Shown here one piece after another: positions 25,946-34,520 of a DNA stretch of 62,815 bases (position 1 is its first letter; the number at the start of each line of letters is the position of its first letter). The translations under genes and the position numbers were made by a program. The notes under the pieces were generated by a model. That model had not been told where the DNA came from. It did no database searches and saw nothing but the letters and a program-made list of their open reading frames with translations. The DNA comes from an uncultured Anaerococcus sp. (GTDB lineage Bacteria > Bacillota > Clostridia > Tissierellales > Peptoniphilaceae): the NCBI RefSeq assembly GCF_943908415.1, contig NZ_CALTSY010000008.1:1-62815 (forward strand), in the 5' to 3' direction.

Positions 25946-27625
25946 TTATGCATTTTTGATTTCTTCTATAAGAGCTGGTACTACTTCGTGGAAGTCTCCT
26001 ACTATACCGTAGTCACAGTTTTCAAAGAATGGAGCACTTTCATTGTTGTTAATTGCTACTATTGTTTTAACTTCTGGAATTCCTAATAAGTGTTGTACTG
26101 CTCCTGAAATTCCTATTCCAATGTATAGGTCACCTTTGAATTTTTGTCCTGATAGTCCAATATATCTGTCTAATGGAATGTAGTGTTTAACTTCTGCTAC
26201 TGGACGAGAGCTTCCTACTGATGCTCCTATTTCCTTAGCTAGTTCTTTTACTATTTCTATATTTTGTTCTTCGCCAATTCCCATACCAAAGGCAACTACC
26301 CTATCTGAATCTTCAAAAGCATAATCTGGTTCAGTATCTTTTTTATCGAAAGTATAACCTTCAGCTTTTAATGCCTCTACTAATTTTTTAGCGCTTTCTT
26401 TAGCATCGCCCTTAAAGATTTCTTTTTTTCTATCTCCTACTACAGATTTCTTTTGTTTTGGAGAATCTGTTTTTACTTTTTCTGGTCTAGGAAGTAAGTG
26501 ACTAGCTATAACCATTCTCATGATTTGGTTAGTACCTTCATAGATTTGTGTAATCTTAGCGTCTCTGTAGAATCTTTCTACATCTACACCCTTTATAAAA
26601 CCTGAACCACCGTATAATTGTAAGGCATTGCTAGTAACTTCAGCAGCAAGGTCTGAACAATACATCTTTGCCATAGCTGCATCCATACCAAAAGGTTCGT
26701 GATTATCTTTTTTATTAGCTGCATCATAGGCAAGTAGTCTAGCTGCCTTAATCTTTGTAGCCATATCAGCTAACATAAATTGAGTATTTTGGAATTGAGC
26801 AATAGATTTTCCAAATTGCTCACGTTGAATAGTATATTCTTTAGCGGATTCATAAGCTCCTTGAGCTATACCTAATCCTTGAGCTCCTACACCAATTCTA
26901 CCTGAATCTAGGATTATCATGGCTTGCTTGAATCCCTTGCCAAGTTCTCCTAATAGGTTTTCTTTAGGAACTTTAACATTATCAAAATGAAGCTCTGCTG
27001 TAACTGAAGATCTTATACCTAGCTTGTCATATGGTTCTGAGAATGTAAATCCTTCAAAGTCCTTATCAACTATAAACTGAGATATGCCGTGATTACCCTT
27101 GCCTGGTTCAGTAATTGCTGTTACAAGATAAGTTTGAGCATAAGGGGCATTGGTAATATAAATCTTTTTACCATTTAGTAGATAGTAATCTCCCTTATCA
27201 ACAGCTGTAGTTTCTGTGCCAGCTGAATCTGATCCTGCATTATCTTCTGTAAGACCAAATCCACCTAAAGATCTACCATCTAATAGTGGTCTTAGGTATT
27301 TTTCTTTTTGTTCTTCTGTACCCCATTCTTGGATACCCCATGTACCTAGGGATACGTGAGCTGCAGTAATAGTTCCTATACCTGCATCAACACGTGAAAG
27401 TTCCTCTATGAGTACAGTGTAGTGTAGTTGTGATAGTCCTGCTCCACCCCATTTCTCATCAAAAGGAACACTTAATAATCCTAACTCTCCCATTTCCTTT
27501 ACTATATCTATTGGAAATTCTTTAGTTTGATCTAATTGGAAGGCAATCGGTTTTATTTTCTTTTCTGCGAAGTCTCTAACATATTGTCTAAATTCTTCTA
27601 TATCTTTTGGTAAATTATAAGCCAT
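25946..27625 (-). CDS. Acyl-CoA dehydrogenase fused to the EtfA FAD domain
   Basis: 559 residues. Residues 1-380 form a complete acyl-CoA dehydrogenase that oxidises or reduces the alpha-beta bond of acyl-CoA using FAD. The catalytic Glu363 lies in IYEGTNQI, and the flavin motifs FGLTEDNAGSDSAG and RREQFG-like QREQFGK are present. After a 45-residue linker, residues about 435-559 match the C-terminal FAD-binding domain of electron transfer flavoprotein alpha (SSRPVAE, GLSGQ, GISGAVQHLLG, VAINNN, YGIVGD). No EtfB or full EtfA lies in this window. The fused domain could pass electrons directly to or from the dehydrogenase flavin. The gene is alone between terminators. Confidence 0.92.
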   Translation of the reverse strand: MAYNLPKDIEEFRQYVRDFAEKKIKPIAFQLDQTKEFPIDIVKEMGELGLLSVPFDEKWGGAGLSQLHYTVLIEELSRVDAGIGTITAAHVSLGTWGIQEWGTEEQKEKYLRPLLDGRSLGGFGLTEDNAGSDSAGTETTAVDKGDYYLLNGKKIYITNAPYAQTYLVTAITEPGKGNHGISQFIVDKDFEGFTFSEPYDKLGIRSSVTAELHFDNVKVPKENLLGELGKGFKQAMIILDSGRIGVGAQGLGIAQGAYESAKEYTIQREQFGKSIAQFQNTQFMLADMATKIKAARLLAYDAANKKDNHEPFGMDAAMAKMYCSDLAAEVTSNALQLYGGSGFIKGVDVERFYRDAKITQIYEGTNQIMRMVIASHLLPRPEKVKTDSPKQKKSVVGDRKKEIFKGDAKESAKKLVEALKAEGYTFDKKDTEPDYAFEDSDRVVAFGMGIGEEQNIEIVKELAKEIGASVGSSRPVAEVKHYIPLDRYIGLSGQKFKGDLYIGIGISGAVQHLLGIPEVKTIVAINNNESAPFFENCDYGIVGDFHEVVPALIEEIKNA

Positions 27626-27840
27626 CTTAACTCCTTAAACATAAAATTATAATAATATAACATTTCTAATGAAATTGTTTACCTGTATTAATTATATACC
27701 CATTTAAAGTATTTAAACAGGATTTTTCTATTTAATATTGGTAAATAAACTTAAAAAATTATTGTTTATACTAAAATATTTCAAAAAAATAGAAATTATA
27801 TTTAATTTCACAAAATACTTTATTTACTTTTTATCAGTTG

Positions 27841-27846
27841 TATAAT
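27841..27846 (+). promoter_or_regulatory. -10 element of the flavodiiron protein gene
   Basis: TATAAT preceded by AGTTG, 32 bases before the ATG. No good -35 at normal spacing. The 250-base divergent spacer between this gene and the ACAD fusion holds no gene. Confidence 0.45.
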
Positions 27847-27878
27847 ATTTATATAAGCGATTTCTATAAGGAGGAATT

Positions 27879-29099
27879 ATGCATAATATTAGAGAAGTAT
27901 TAGAGAATATATACTATGTCGGTGTAAACGACAGAAGAATTGATAGATTTGAAAATATGTTCCCATTAGAAAATGGGGTTGCATATAGTTCTTATGTTAT
28001 AAAAGATGAAAAAAATGCGTTAATGGATAGTGTAGAGGCTGCTTTTACAAGACAATATCTAGAAAATATTGAACAAGCTCTAGACGGAGAAGATTTAGAT
28101 TATATAGTAATCCACCATATGGAACCTGATCATTGTAGAAACATTGATTTTTGCATGAAAAAATGGCCAAATGCTAAACTTGTTGGTAATGCTAAAACTT
28201 TTAAATTCTATGAACAATTCTACAATGATGAATTTAAGGATAGATATTATGAAGTAAAAGATGGTGATGAATTAAATCTAGGCAATCATAATCTTAAATT
28301 TGTATTTGCACCAATGGTTCACTGGCCAGAAGTTATGATGTCTTATGATACAAATAATCAAATTCTATTCAGCGCAGATGCCTTTGGATCATTCAATGCT
28401 ATTGAAGGACATTTAAAAGCTAAAAATGTAATCCACAAAACAGATTGGCTAGACCAAGCTCGTAGATATTACATCAATATAGTTGGTAAGTTTGGTAAAC
28501 AAGTTCAAGCTTTATTCAAAAAGATAGATGGTCTTGAAATCAAAGCTATATTACCACTTCATGGCCCTGTATATGAAGATAAAGAATCTATTGATTTTAT
28601 CCTTGATAAATATACAAAATGGGCAACTTATACTCCTGAAGAAAAAGGAATAGTTGTTGTATACGCTTCAATGTATGGAGATACTGAACAAGCAGCTGAT
28701 ATACTTGCAGCAGAACTTGCTGACTTAGGTGTAACTGAAGACATTAGATTATTTGATGTATCTGCTTGGGACCCATCTTATATAATCACTGCTTGCCATA
28801 GATATAGCCACTCTGTATTTGCACCAATCAATTATAACTCAGGTCTATACTACAAGATGGAAGCATTCTTACAAGAACTAGTAGGAACAGGCTATCAAAA
28901 TAGACATGTATCTTTCTTAAATAACTGGTCATGGGGAGGTACAAGCCTTAAGAAATCTAAAGAAATTCTTGAAGCTGGTAAACATACTTATGTTGGAGAA
29001 GATGTATTAATCAATTCATCTGTAAAAGAAGAACAAGTTGAAGAATTAAAAGCTTTAGCAAAAGCTATTAAAGAAGATTTAGACAGCACAGAGCTTTAA
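27879..29099 (+). CDS. Flavodiiron protein (FprA type), oxygen/NO reductase
   Basis: 406 residues: an N-terminal metallo-beta-lactamase-like diiron domain and a C-terminal flavodoxin domain. The diiron ligands are His80, Glu82 and Asp84 (HHMEPDH), His148 (VHWPE), Asp167 (SADAFG) and His228 (LPLHGP). The FMN loop is YASMYGDTEQ near residue 258. Such proteins reduce oxygen to water, or nitric oxide to nitrous oxide, in the cytoplasm of anaerobes. AAGGAGG precedes the ATG. With the nearby peroxiredoxin it forms an oxidative-defence region. Confidence 0.95.
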   Translation: MHNIREVLENIYYVGVNDRRIDRFENMFPLENGVAYSSYVIKDEKNALMDSVEAAFTRQYLENIEQALDGEDLDYIVIHHMEPDHCRNIDFCMKKWPNAKLVGNAKTFKFYEQFYNDEFKDRYYEVKDGDELNLGNHNLKFVFAPMVHWPEVMMSYDTNNQILFSADAFGSFNAIEGHLKAKNVIHKTDWLDQARRYYINIVGKFGKQVQALFKKIDGLEIKAILPLHGPVYEDKESIDFILDKYTKWATYTPEEKGIVVVYASMYGDTEQAADILAAELADLGVTEDIRLFDVSAWDPSYIITACHRYSHSVFAPINYNSGLYYKMEAFLQELVGTGYQNRHVSFLNNWSWGGTSLKKSKEILEAGKHTYVGEDVLINSSVKEEQVEELKALAKAIKEDLDSTEL

Positions 29100-29102
29100 T
29101 AA

Positions 29103-29140
29103 AAAATAGGAGCTAGGTAAATATAACCTGCTCCTATTTT
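29103..29140. terminator. Bidirectional terminator
   Basis: AAAATAGGAGC (29103-29113) pairs with GCTCCTATTTT (29130-29140), continued inside by AGGT/ACCT. T-rich on both exits, between the convergent flavodiiron and aldehyde dehydrogenase genes. Confidence 0.88.
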
Positions 29141-29148
29141 TCTTTTAA

Positions 29149-30516
29149 TTAGTTTAATTTTCTTAAAATTCTTAATCTTTTATCATCGTATGGTGGATAT
29201 TTTGCTTTTATTTCAAAACTAGAAGATGAATGCATTATTGATTTCCTATTTGAGAAGTTTTGGAAACCGTAGTATCCATGGTAGCCACCTTGGCCACTTC
29301 GTCCAACTCCCCCAAATTCTAGATATGGATTTGATACCATCATTAAGGTGTCGTTAACCATACCATTTCCAAATTCCATATTATACATAACCTTATCTAC
29401 TATTCTTTGGTTTTCTGTGAATAAGTAAAGTGCCAATGGTTTTGCTAGAGTTTTTACCTTATATAAAACTTCATTGAGATTATTATAAGTTATAATAGGG
29501 AAAATCGGGCCAAATATCTCTTCATCCATAAGTTTGTTAGAAAAATCTACATCATCTACTATAGTTGGTTCAAGCTTACATAAATCACTATCAGCATCTC
29601 CACCAAACCTTATATTTTGACCATCTAATAATGAAGATAGTTTTTCTAGATGACTTTCATCTATTATCTTTGGATAATCATGATTAGTTAAAGGATTTGA
29701 ACCATAAAATTCAATTAGAGTATTTTCAAGTTCTCTAATAAACCTCTCTTTTACTGAAGCATGAACTAGGATATAGTCAGGTGAAACACAAGTTTGTCCT
29801 GCATTTACGGTGTTTCCCCAGGCTATAGATCTTGCAGCTAAGCCTATATTAGCTTCCTTATCCACTATAGCTGGGGATTTGCCTCCTAGTTCTAGGGTAA
29901 GCTTGGATAAGTTTTTGCTAGCAGCCTCCATAATCTTTTTACCAACCTTGTATCCACCTGTATAGAAAATATGATCATAGTTATATGATAAAAGCTCCTC
30001 GTGTGAAACTTGATCATTATCTACTACAAAAAGATACTTAGATTCAAAATTTGCATTTAATATATCTTTTAATAGTTCACTTGTATATTTTGACTTCCTA
30101 CTAGACTTTAAAATTATAGTATTACCAGCAGCCATAGCGCCAATTATAGGATCTATAGCAAGTAAAAACGGGTAATTCCATGGAGATATTATCAAAGTAA
30201 CCCCCATAGGTTCGTACAAGGTATAAGACTTTGCAGGCATAGAAGTAATGGATGTCTTTTCTTGGATAGGCTCCATCCATTGGTCTAAATTTTCTATGGC
30301 TAAGTCAATTTCTTCATAGGCCATGGTAATCTCTGTTGCATAAGCCTCAAAGTTTGACTTACCTAAGTCTTTGCTAAGTGCCATTAATATATTATCTTCA
30401 AACATATTTATTATATCTCTAAGTTTTTTAAGATTTGTAATCCTAAAATCCTTAGTTTTTGTTTCTCCACTATAAAAATATTCTCTTTGTAAATCAACAG
30501 TATTTCCTAGCTTCAT
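29149..30516 (-). CDS. Aldehyde dehydrogenase (class 3 / YwdH-like)
   Basis: A 455-residue NAD(P)-dependent aldehyde dehydrogenase. The general base Glu is in LTLELGGKSP, the nucleophile Cys in NAGQTCVSPDY, and the oxyanion/cofactor region in ISPWNYPF. The shorter length (about 455 rather than 490-500) and the WMEPIQEKTS region fit the class 3 fatty-aldehyde type. AAGGAG precedes the ATG. It is divergent from a small tail-anchored protein gene, with mirrored TAGGGTA elements between them. Confidence 0.92.
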   Translation of the reverse strand: MKLGNTVDLQREYFYSGETKTKDFRITNLKKLRDIINMFEDNILMALSKDLGKSNFEAYATEITMAYEEIDLAIENLDQWMEPIQEKTSITSMPAKSYTLYEPMGVTLIISPWNYPFLLAIDPIIGAMAAGNTIILKSSRKSKYTSELLKDILNANFESKYLFVVDNDQVSHEELLSYNYDHIFYTGGYKVGKKIMEAASKNLSKLTLELGGKSPAIVDKEANIGLAARSIAWGNTVNAGQTCVSPDYILVHASVKERFIRELENTLIEFYGSNPLTNHDYPKIIDESHLEKLSSLLDGQNIRFGGDADSDLCKLEPTIVDDVDFSNKLMDEEIFGPIFPIITYNNLNEVLYKVKTLAKPLALYLFTENQRIVDKVMYNMEFGNGMVNDTLMMVSNPYLEFGGVGRSGQGGYHGYYGFQNFSNRKSIMHSSSSFEIKAKYPPYDDKRLRILRKLN

Positions 30517-30565
30517 TATATAAACTCCTTCTTAAGTCTGTTATTATATTTCTTGTTCTTATAGA

Positions 30566-30613
30566 TACCCTAATATGGCATTATCATATATAATATTAAA
30601 CTCAAATAGGGTA
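30566..30613. promoter_or_regulatory. Inverted TAGGGTA elements in a divergent promoter
   Basis: TACCCTA (30566-30572) and TAGGGTA (30607-30613) form an inverted pair 34 bases apart. Each points toward one of the divergent genes, about 50 and 23 bases before their ATGs, around the expected -10 region. A third copy lies in the same relative place before the aldo/keto reductase (1144-1150). Confidence 0.4.
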
Positions 30614-30635
30614 AGTATATCAAAAAGGAGGATTT

Positions 30636-31046
30636 ATGGATACTTATAATATTACTTTTAGTGAAGATACAAAAATCGGAGCAGCTTACGATCAATTTCA
30701 TCATGAAATAGCCCAAGTATCAAAACATGACGATGATGCCAAAATAGAATTTAGATCCAAAGACTTTATAGCTAATATAAAAAAGGATAGTTCAGATTCA
30801 ATAAGCGTTCTACTTGAAAATAATAAGGATTTCAAAATATTTAAAGAAGATGAAATTACCTATATAGAAATTAATGGAGATAAGATAGATACTTCTAGTG
30901 ATGAGTTTACTTTAGAAGATAAAAATGGGAAGTACGACTTTTATCTTAAAGACCATAAGAATTTAGATCTTAAAACTGAATCTAGCGAAATAGTTCTTGC
31001 CATAGTAGCTGGTCTAAGTCTTATAGCTTTTATTAATCAAATATAA
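30636..31046 (+). CDS. Unrecognised small tail-anchored protein
   Basis: 136 residues I do not recognise. It has no signal peptide. Residues 1-115 are strongly acidic and Lys-rich with alternating short strands (KIEFRSKDFIANIKK, ITYIEINGDKID). The last 19 residues (EIVLAIVAGLSLIAFINQI) form a single C-terminal membrane helix, so the body would face the cytoplasm. AAGGAGG and a strong following terminator show it is a genuine gene. It is divergent from aldehyde dehydrogenase. Confidence 0.72.
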   Translation: MDTYNITFSEDTKIGAAYDQFHHEIAQVSKHDDDAKIEFRSKDFIANIKKDSSDSISVLLENNKDFKIFKEDEITYIEINGDKIDTSSDEFTLEDKNGKYDFYLKDHKNLDLKTESSEIVLAIVAGLSLIAFINQI

Positions 31047-31050
31047 ATAA

Positions 31051-31092
31051 AAGACTGTTGCAAACTATTATTTTATAATCTGCAACAGTCTT
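31051..31092. terminator. Bidirectional terminator
   Basis: A 12-bp stem, AAGACTGTTGCA (31051-31062) with TGCAACAGTCTT (31081-31092), between the convergent tail-anchored and peroxiredoxin genes. Confidence 0.88.
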
Positions 31093-31096
31093 ATTT

Positions 31097-31549
31097 TTAT
31101 AGATTATCTATAAGCTCTTCTACATCTGGTAATTGTGAAGGTTCATACACCTTTACCCACTTTATTTTACCTTCTTCATCAATTATAACATTTGCTCTTT
31201 GACTTGCCCCATTTGCTTCATTGAATAAGCCATAGGCTTTAGTAACTTCTGCATATGGGAAAAAGTCTGAAGCTATTTTCACATTATCAATACAAAGAAT
31301 GTCTGCCCATTTTTGCTTAGCTGGATATGGATCAACAGATAAACCAATAACTACTGTATCTCCTTTTTCTTGGATTCTATCGTAGTTTCTTTCAAGGGCC
31401 CTCATTTGATCTGTACATACAGAAGTAAATGCTAGTGGGTGCCAAGATAAAATTACCTTTTTACCCTTTAGACTTTCTAAGCTAATCTCTTCTTTATTTT
31501 GATCTTTTAATTTAAAATCAGGTGCTTTATCAGCAACTTTAACTGTCAT
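31097..31549 (-). CDS. Peroxiredoxin (AhpC/TSA family)
   Basis: A 150-residue thiol peroxidase. The active-site pattern P-x3-T-x2-C appears as PLAFTSVC with Pro38, Thr42 and peroxidatic Cys45. The conserved Arg is in QRANVI. A second cysteine, Cys86, could resolve the disulfide or be incidental, so 1-Cys versus atypical 2-Cys is open. AAAGGAG precedes the ATG. It removes hydrogen and organic peroxides in the cytoplasm. Confidence 0.93.
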   Translation of the reverse strand: MTVKVADKAPDFKLKDQNKEEISLESLKGKKVILSWHPLAFTSVCTDQMRALERNYDRIQEKGDTVVIGLSVDPYPAKQKWADILCIDNVKIASDFFPYAEVTKAYGLFNEANGASQRANVIIDEEGKIKWVKVYEPSQLPDVEELIDNL

Positions 31550-31595
31550 AATAATCTCCTTTGTTTTCTTTTCTTATTTGATTAATACCCAAATT

Positions 31596-32786
31596 CTAAG
31601 ATAAATAAAGCACTGCAAATTTCACCATAGCTTTTATACCTATTGCTAAAGAATTCTCATCTAAATCAAAATATTCATTATGGTGCTCTGCTCCTGAACC
31701 CAGATCTTCATTTTTTGTACCTACAAGGGTAAATACAGTTTTTGCAATCTTGCTATATTCAGAAAAACTTTCAGACGCGAACCAGATCATGCCTTCTTTG
31801 ACCGAACCAGGCATTATATCCTCACTTGCTTTTTTGGCGAGTCGAGCTAAATTATCATCGTTTATAACAGGAATATTAACCTGCCTTATTTCATTTTCTA
31901 TAAATTCACATTCATGAGCCTTAGCAGTTAAATCTCCTACTTTCTTCACAAGTTCTACTGCTTTTTTACCTTCTGAAACATCAAAGTATCGCAAAGTCCC
32001 TGTAACCCTTACTTCATTAGGTATTACATTTGCAATACTTCCACCATTTATTGATCCAAGTCCTAAAGTTACAGTTTTTGTAACATCGAGTCGATTTACC
32101 CATGCTGTTGCTAGGGCATTTATTATATTAGTTGCAGCAAAAATAGGGCTTATAGAAAGGTCTGGACGTGAGCCATGGCCACCCTTTCCCTTTACTGTAA
32201 AATCAACATTTGCAAATCCAGCCATAACTGGACCAGGATCAATCCCTAACTTTCCAGTATCTAAAAAAGATGCTAAGTGGTTTCCATAAATCGCATCTAT
32301 ATTTTCATTTTTTAAGGCCTCAATCATTGGACCTATTCCAGTACCTGTCTCTTCACCTTCTTCAAAAATAAAGATTATTTTCCCACTTAAATTTTCTTTA
32401 TTTTCTACTAAAATCTTCATAGCTCCTAAAAGAATTGTCATATGTCCATCATGGCCGCAGGCATGGAAGACTCCTTCATTTTCTGATATGCATATCCTAT
32501 TACTTTTTAAGTTTCTTTCGTTTTCAACAATAGGCAGAGCATCTATATCAGTCCTAATTCCTAATGTATTTCCTGGCCTACCTGTATCAAGGATAGCATA
32601 AAAGCCTGTTCCAAAAACATCCTTTATTTTAAGGCCAAGTTTAGCTACTTCAGATTTTAAAAATTTGCTTGTTTCTATTTCTTTGGCAGATAATTCAGGA
32701 TGTTTGTGCAAGTATCTTCTTGTATTTATTAAGTAATCATTTAAGTTATTTACACTATTACTTATTATTTGATTATCTATTGTCAT
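31596..32786 (-). CDS. M20 family amidohydrolase (hippurate/N-acyl amino acid hydrolase type)
   Basis: A 396-residue zinc amidohydrolase of the M20D group, which removes acyl groups from amino acids. Metal and catalytic motifs are HACGHDGHM and FEEGEETGTG; GGHGSRPDLS marks the dimerisation/lid domain. The start is fixed by TAGGAG. That ribosome site lies three bases behind the U-run of an intrinsic terminator that separates the gene from ridA, so expression may depend on readthrough or on a promoter inside the hairpin region. Confidence 0.92.
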   Translation of the reverse strand: MTIDNQIISNSVNNLNDYLINTRRYLHKHPELSAKEIETSKFLKSEVAKLGLKIKDVFGTGFYAILDTGRPGNTLGIRTDIDALPIVENERNLKSNRICISENEGVFHACGHDGHMTILLGAMKILVENKENLSGKIIFIFEEGEETGTGIGPMIEALKNENIDAIYGNHLASFLDTGKLGIDPGPVMAGFANVDFTVKGKGGHGSRPDLSISPIFAATNIINALATAWVNRLDVTKTVTLGLGSINGGSIANVIPNEVRVTGTLRYFDVSEGKKAVELVKKVGDLTAKAHECEFIENEIRQVNIPVINDDNLARLAKKASEDIMPGSVKEGMIWFASESFSEYSKIAKTVFTLVGTKNEDLGSGAEHHNEYFDLDENSLAIGIKAMVKFAVLYLS

Positions 32787-32798
32787 TTTTCTCCTATT

Positions 32799-32822
32799 AA
32801 AAAAAGGTGGGTAGCCCCACCT
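32799..32822 (-). terminator. Terminator between ridA and the M20 gene
   Basis: AGGTGGG (32805-32811) pairs with CCCACCT (32816-32822) around a four-base loop. On the minus strand it exits into seven T residues that run straight into the next ribosome site. Confidence 0.85.
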
Positions 32823-32842
32823 AATACTTTAACTTTTATAAA

Positions 32843-33214
32843 TTATAATTTTGCTATAGCTTCAATTTCTACAACCCCACCTAGTGGAAGAGCTCCAACT
32901 TGGATTGCTGATCTTGCTGGTTTGTGTTCATCAAAGAATTCTTTGTATACTTCATTTACTGCTGCAAAATCATTTATATCAGCTAAGTAAACTGTACATT
33001 TGATTACCTTATCCATTGATGATCCTGCTTCTTCTAGGATTGCTTTTACATTTTCTAGTGATTGCCTAGCTGCAGCTGAAATTTCTGTTACTAGTTCTCC
33101 GTTTTCAGGATTAATTGATAGTTGTCCTGATGTGAAAACAAATTCCTCTGTACCAATTGCTTGTACATATGGTCCTACTGCTGCTGGTGCTTTGTCTGTG
33201 TTAAATGATTTCAT
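32843..33214 (-). CDS. ridA: RidA family enamine/imine deaminase
   Basis: A 123-residue trimeric cytoplasmic protein that hydrolyses reactive 2-aminoacrylate and related imines. The signature KPARSAIQVGALPLGG holds the substrate-carboxylate Arg101; SGQLSINPENGE and KCTVYLADINDF are also typical. AAAGGAG precedes the ATG. The VanY-like gene lies upstream on the same strand, with about 60 bases between. Confidence 0.94.
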   Translation of the reverse strand: MKSFNTDKAPAAVGPYVQAIGTEEFVFTSGQLSINPENGELVTEISAAARQSLENVKAILEEAGSSMDKVIKCTVYLADINDFAAVNEVYKEFFDEHKPARSAIQVGALPLGGVVEIEAIAKL

Positions 33215-33273
33215 AAAAATCTCCTTTTTCTATATTTTTATATTATCATACTTTAAAAAAACTATTATGTAAA

Positions 33274-34278
33274 TTAGTTAAGTTTTAAGTATTCTTCTAA
33301 AGTGAGGTCGTTTTCATAGATATTTTTGGCATTTTCTGCACCAACAAATCTAAAGTGCCAAGCCTCTGCCTTATGGCCTGTCTTGTTTTCCTTTTCTTTT
33401 GGATATCTTTCTATAAATCCATACTTATAAGCATTTTTTGATAGCCATTCATATTCTGCAGATTTTTCAAACTTATCATTATACTTGCTACCTTCTGTAA
33501 AGAAGTCAAAGGCTTGTCCTGTTTGATGTTCATTTGTTCCTGCTTTTGAACTATCTGGTTCATTGGCCTCATGCATTTTTTCTTCTAATTCGTAGCCTCT
33601 ATAGTCAGATGCTATTTTTATATTTAGCCCTTCCCTAGACATATCCTGTCTCATAGTTTCAAAGGAACGTCTTGCAGTTTTATCTACTCCTGGATCAAAA
33701 TCATCAGGCAATGGATTAGACTCATTTACATAAGTTATTCCATTTACAACCTTTATTTGCTTATCGCTATCTAACTTTGATAGGCCAAACTTGTTTACAT
33801 AATAGTAGGTGTCATCGATTTTTACCTTAGAAAAGCCATTTTCTGTACCATAATATGGAACATAGGATCCCTTTTTTATGTATTTTTCTGTTTTTGAATA
33901 ATCATTTGGATACTGATAAGCGTACTGGGTCTGTTGACATAAAACATAGGATACTAATGTATCTTGATATTTATCATCTTCTAGTGAGTGCTTTTTATCT
34001 ACACTTGCTTGGCTAAAGCCCTTATCAGTAGCTACATGGATCTTATCATTTGTATCTTCTTTGACTTCTTCTTCTAGTTCACTAAAATTACCAGAAGCTT
34101 GTCTATATTCTGAGGGTCTTGTGATTTGAAAATCGTCATTATCACCCTTTATTCCAAAATTAAATATTGCTACAACAGCAGCTATACTTAGAGCTGATCC
34201 TCTAAAAATCTTTTTGTTTCTTGCTTTTCTTTTGCGTTCTTGTTTTCTCTTTTTCTCTCTGATACCTTTGTTAGACAT
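33274..34278 (-). CDS. Membrane-anchored D-alanyl-D-alanine carboxypeptidase (VanY/M15B)
   Basis: 334 residues. A very basic cytoplasmic N-terminus leads to one membrane helix (about 26-43). Residues 115-166 look like an SH3-type wall-binding domain. The C-terminal M15B peptidase has zinc ligands His251 and Asp258 (EHQTGQAFD), and Glu305 and His308 (EAWHF). It would trim the terminal D-alanine from peptidoglycan stem peptides outside the cell. A weak TAGGAAA ribosome site precedes the ATG. Confidence 0.9.
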   Translation of the reverse strand: MSNKGIREKKRKQERKRKARNKKIFRGSALSIAAVVAIFNFGIKGDNDDFQITRPSEYRQASGNFSELEEEVKEDTNDKIHVATDKGFSQASVDKKHSLEDDKYQDTLVSYVLCQQTQYAYQYPNDYSKTEKYIKKGSYVPYYGTENGFSKVKIDDTYYYVNKFGLSKLDSDKQIKVVNGITYVNESNPLPDDFDPGVDKTARRSFETMRQDMSREGLNIKIASDYRGYELEEKMHEANEPDSSKAGTNEHQTGQAFDFFTEGSKYNDKFEKSAEYEWLSKNAYKYGFIERYPKEKENKTGHKAEAWHFRFVGAENAKNIYENDLTLEEYLKLN

Positions 34279-34472
34279 ACAATTTCCTATTCATTTATTT
34301 CAATATATAGTAGTGGTTTATAATAGTTTTGACTGTGGGAAAGTAAAATTATCATCCTAAAAAAATATATTTCAATTTATAAGGAATAATTAATCATTTA
34401 CTTAATTACATTATAGCATGCTTTAAGATAAATTAATAGGGGCTAATCCTAGAATCTACAAGTTTTTTCAAA

Positions 34473-34499
34473 AAAAATCGACCAAGTCGGTCGATTTTT
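34473..34499. terminator. Terminator of the ispE-murI-ppx-ppk unit
   Basis: AAAAATCGACC (34473-34483) pairs with GGTCGATTTTT (34489-34499) around a five-base loop. T runs on both exits, so it can also shield the VanY-like gene. Confidence 0.88.
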
Positions 34500-34520
34500 A
34501 TAAATATTTTTAAATTGTGT

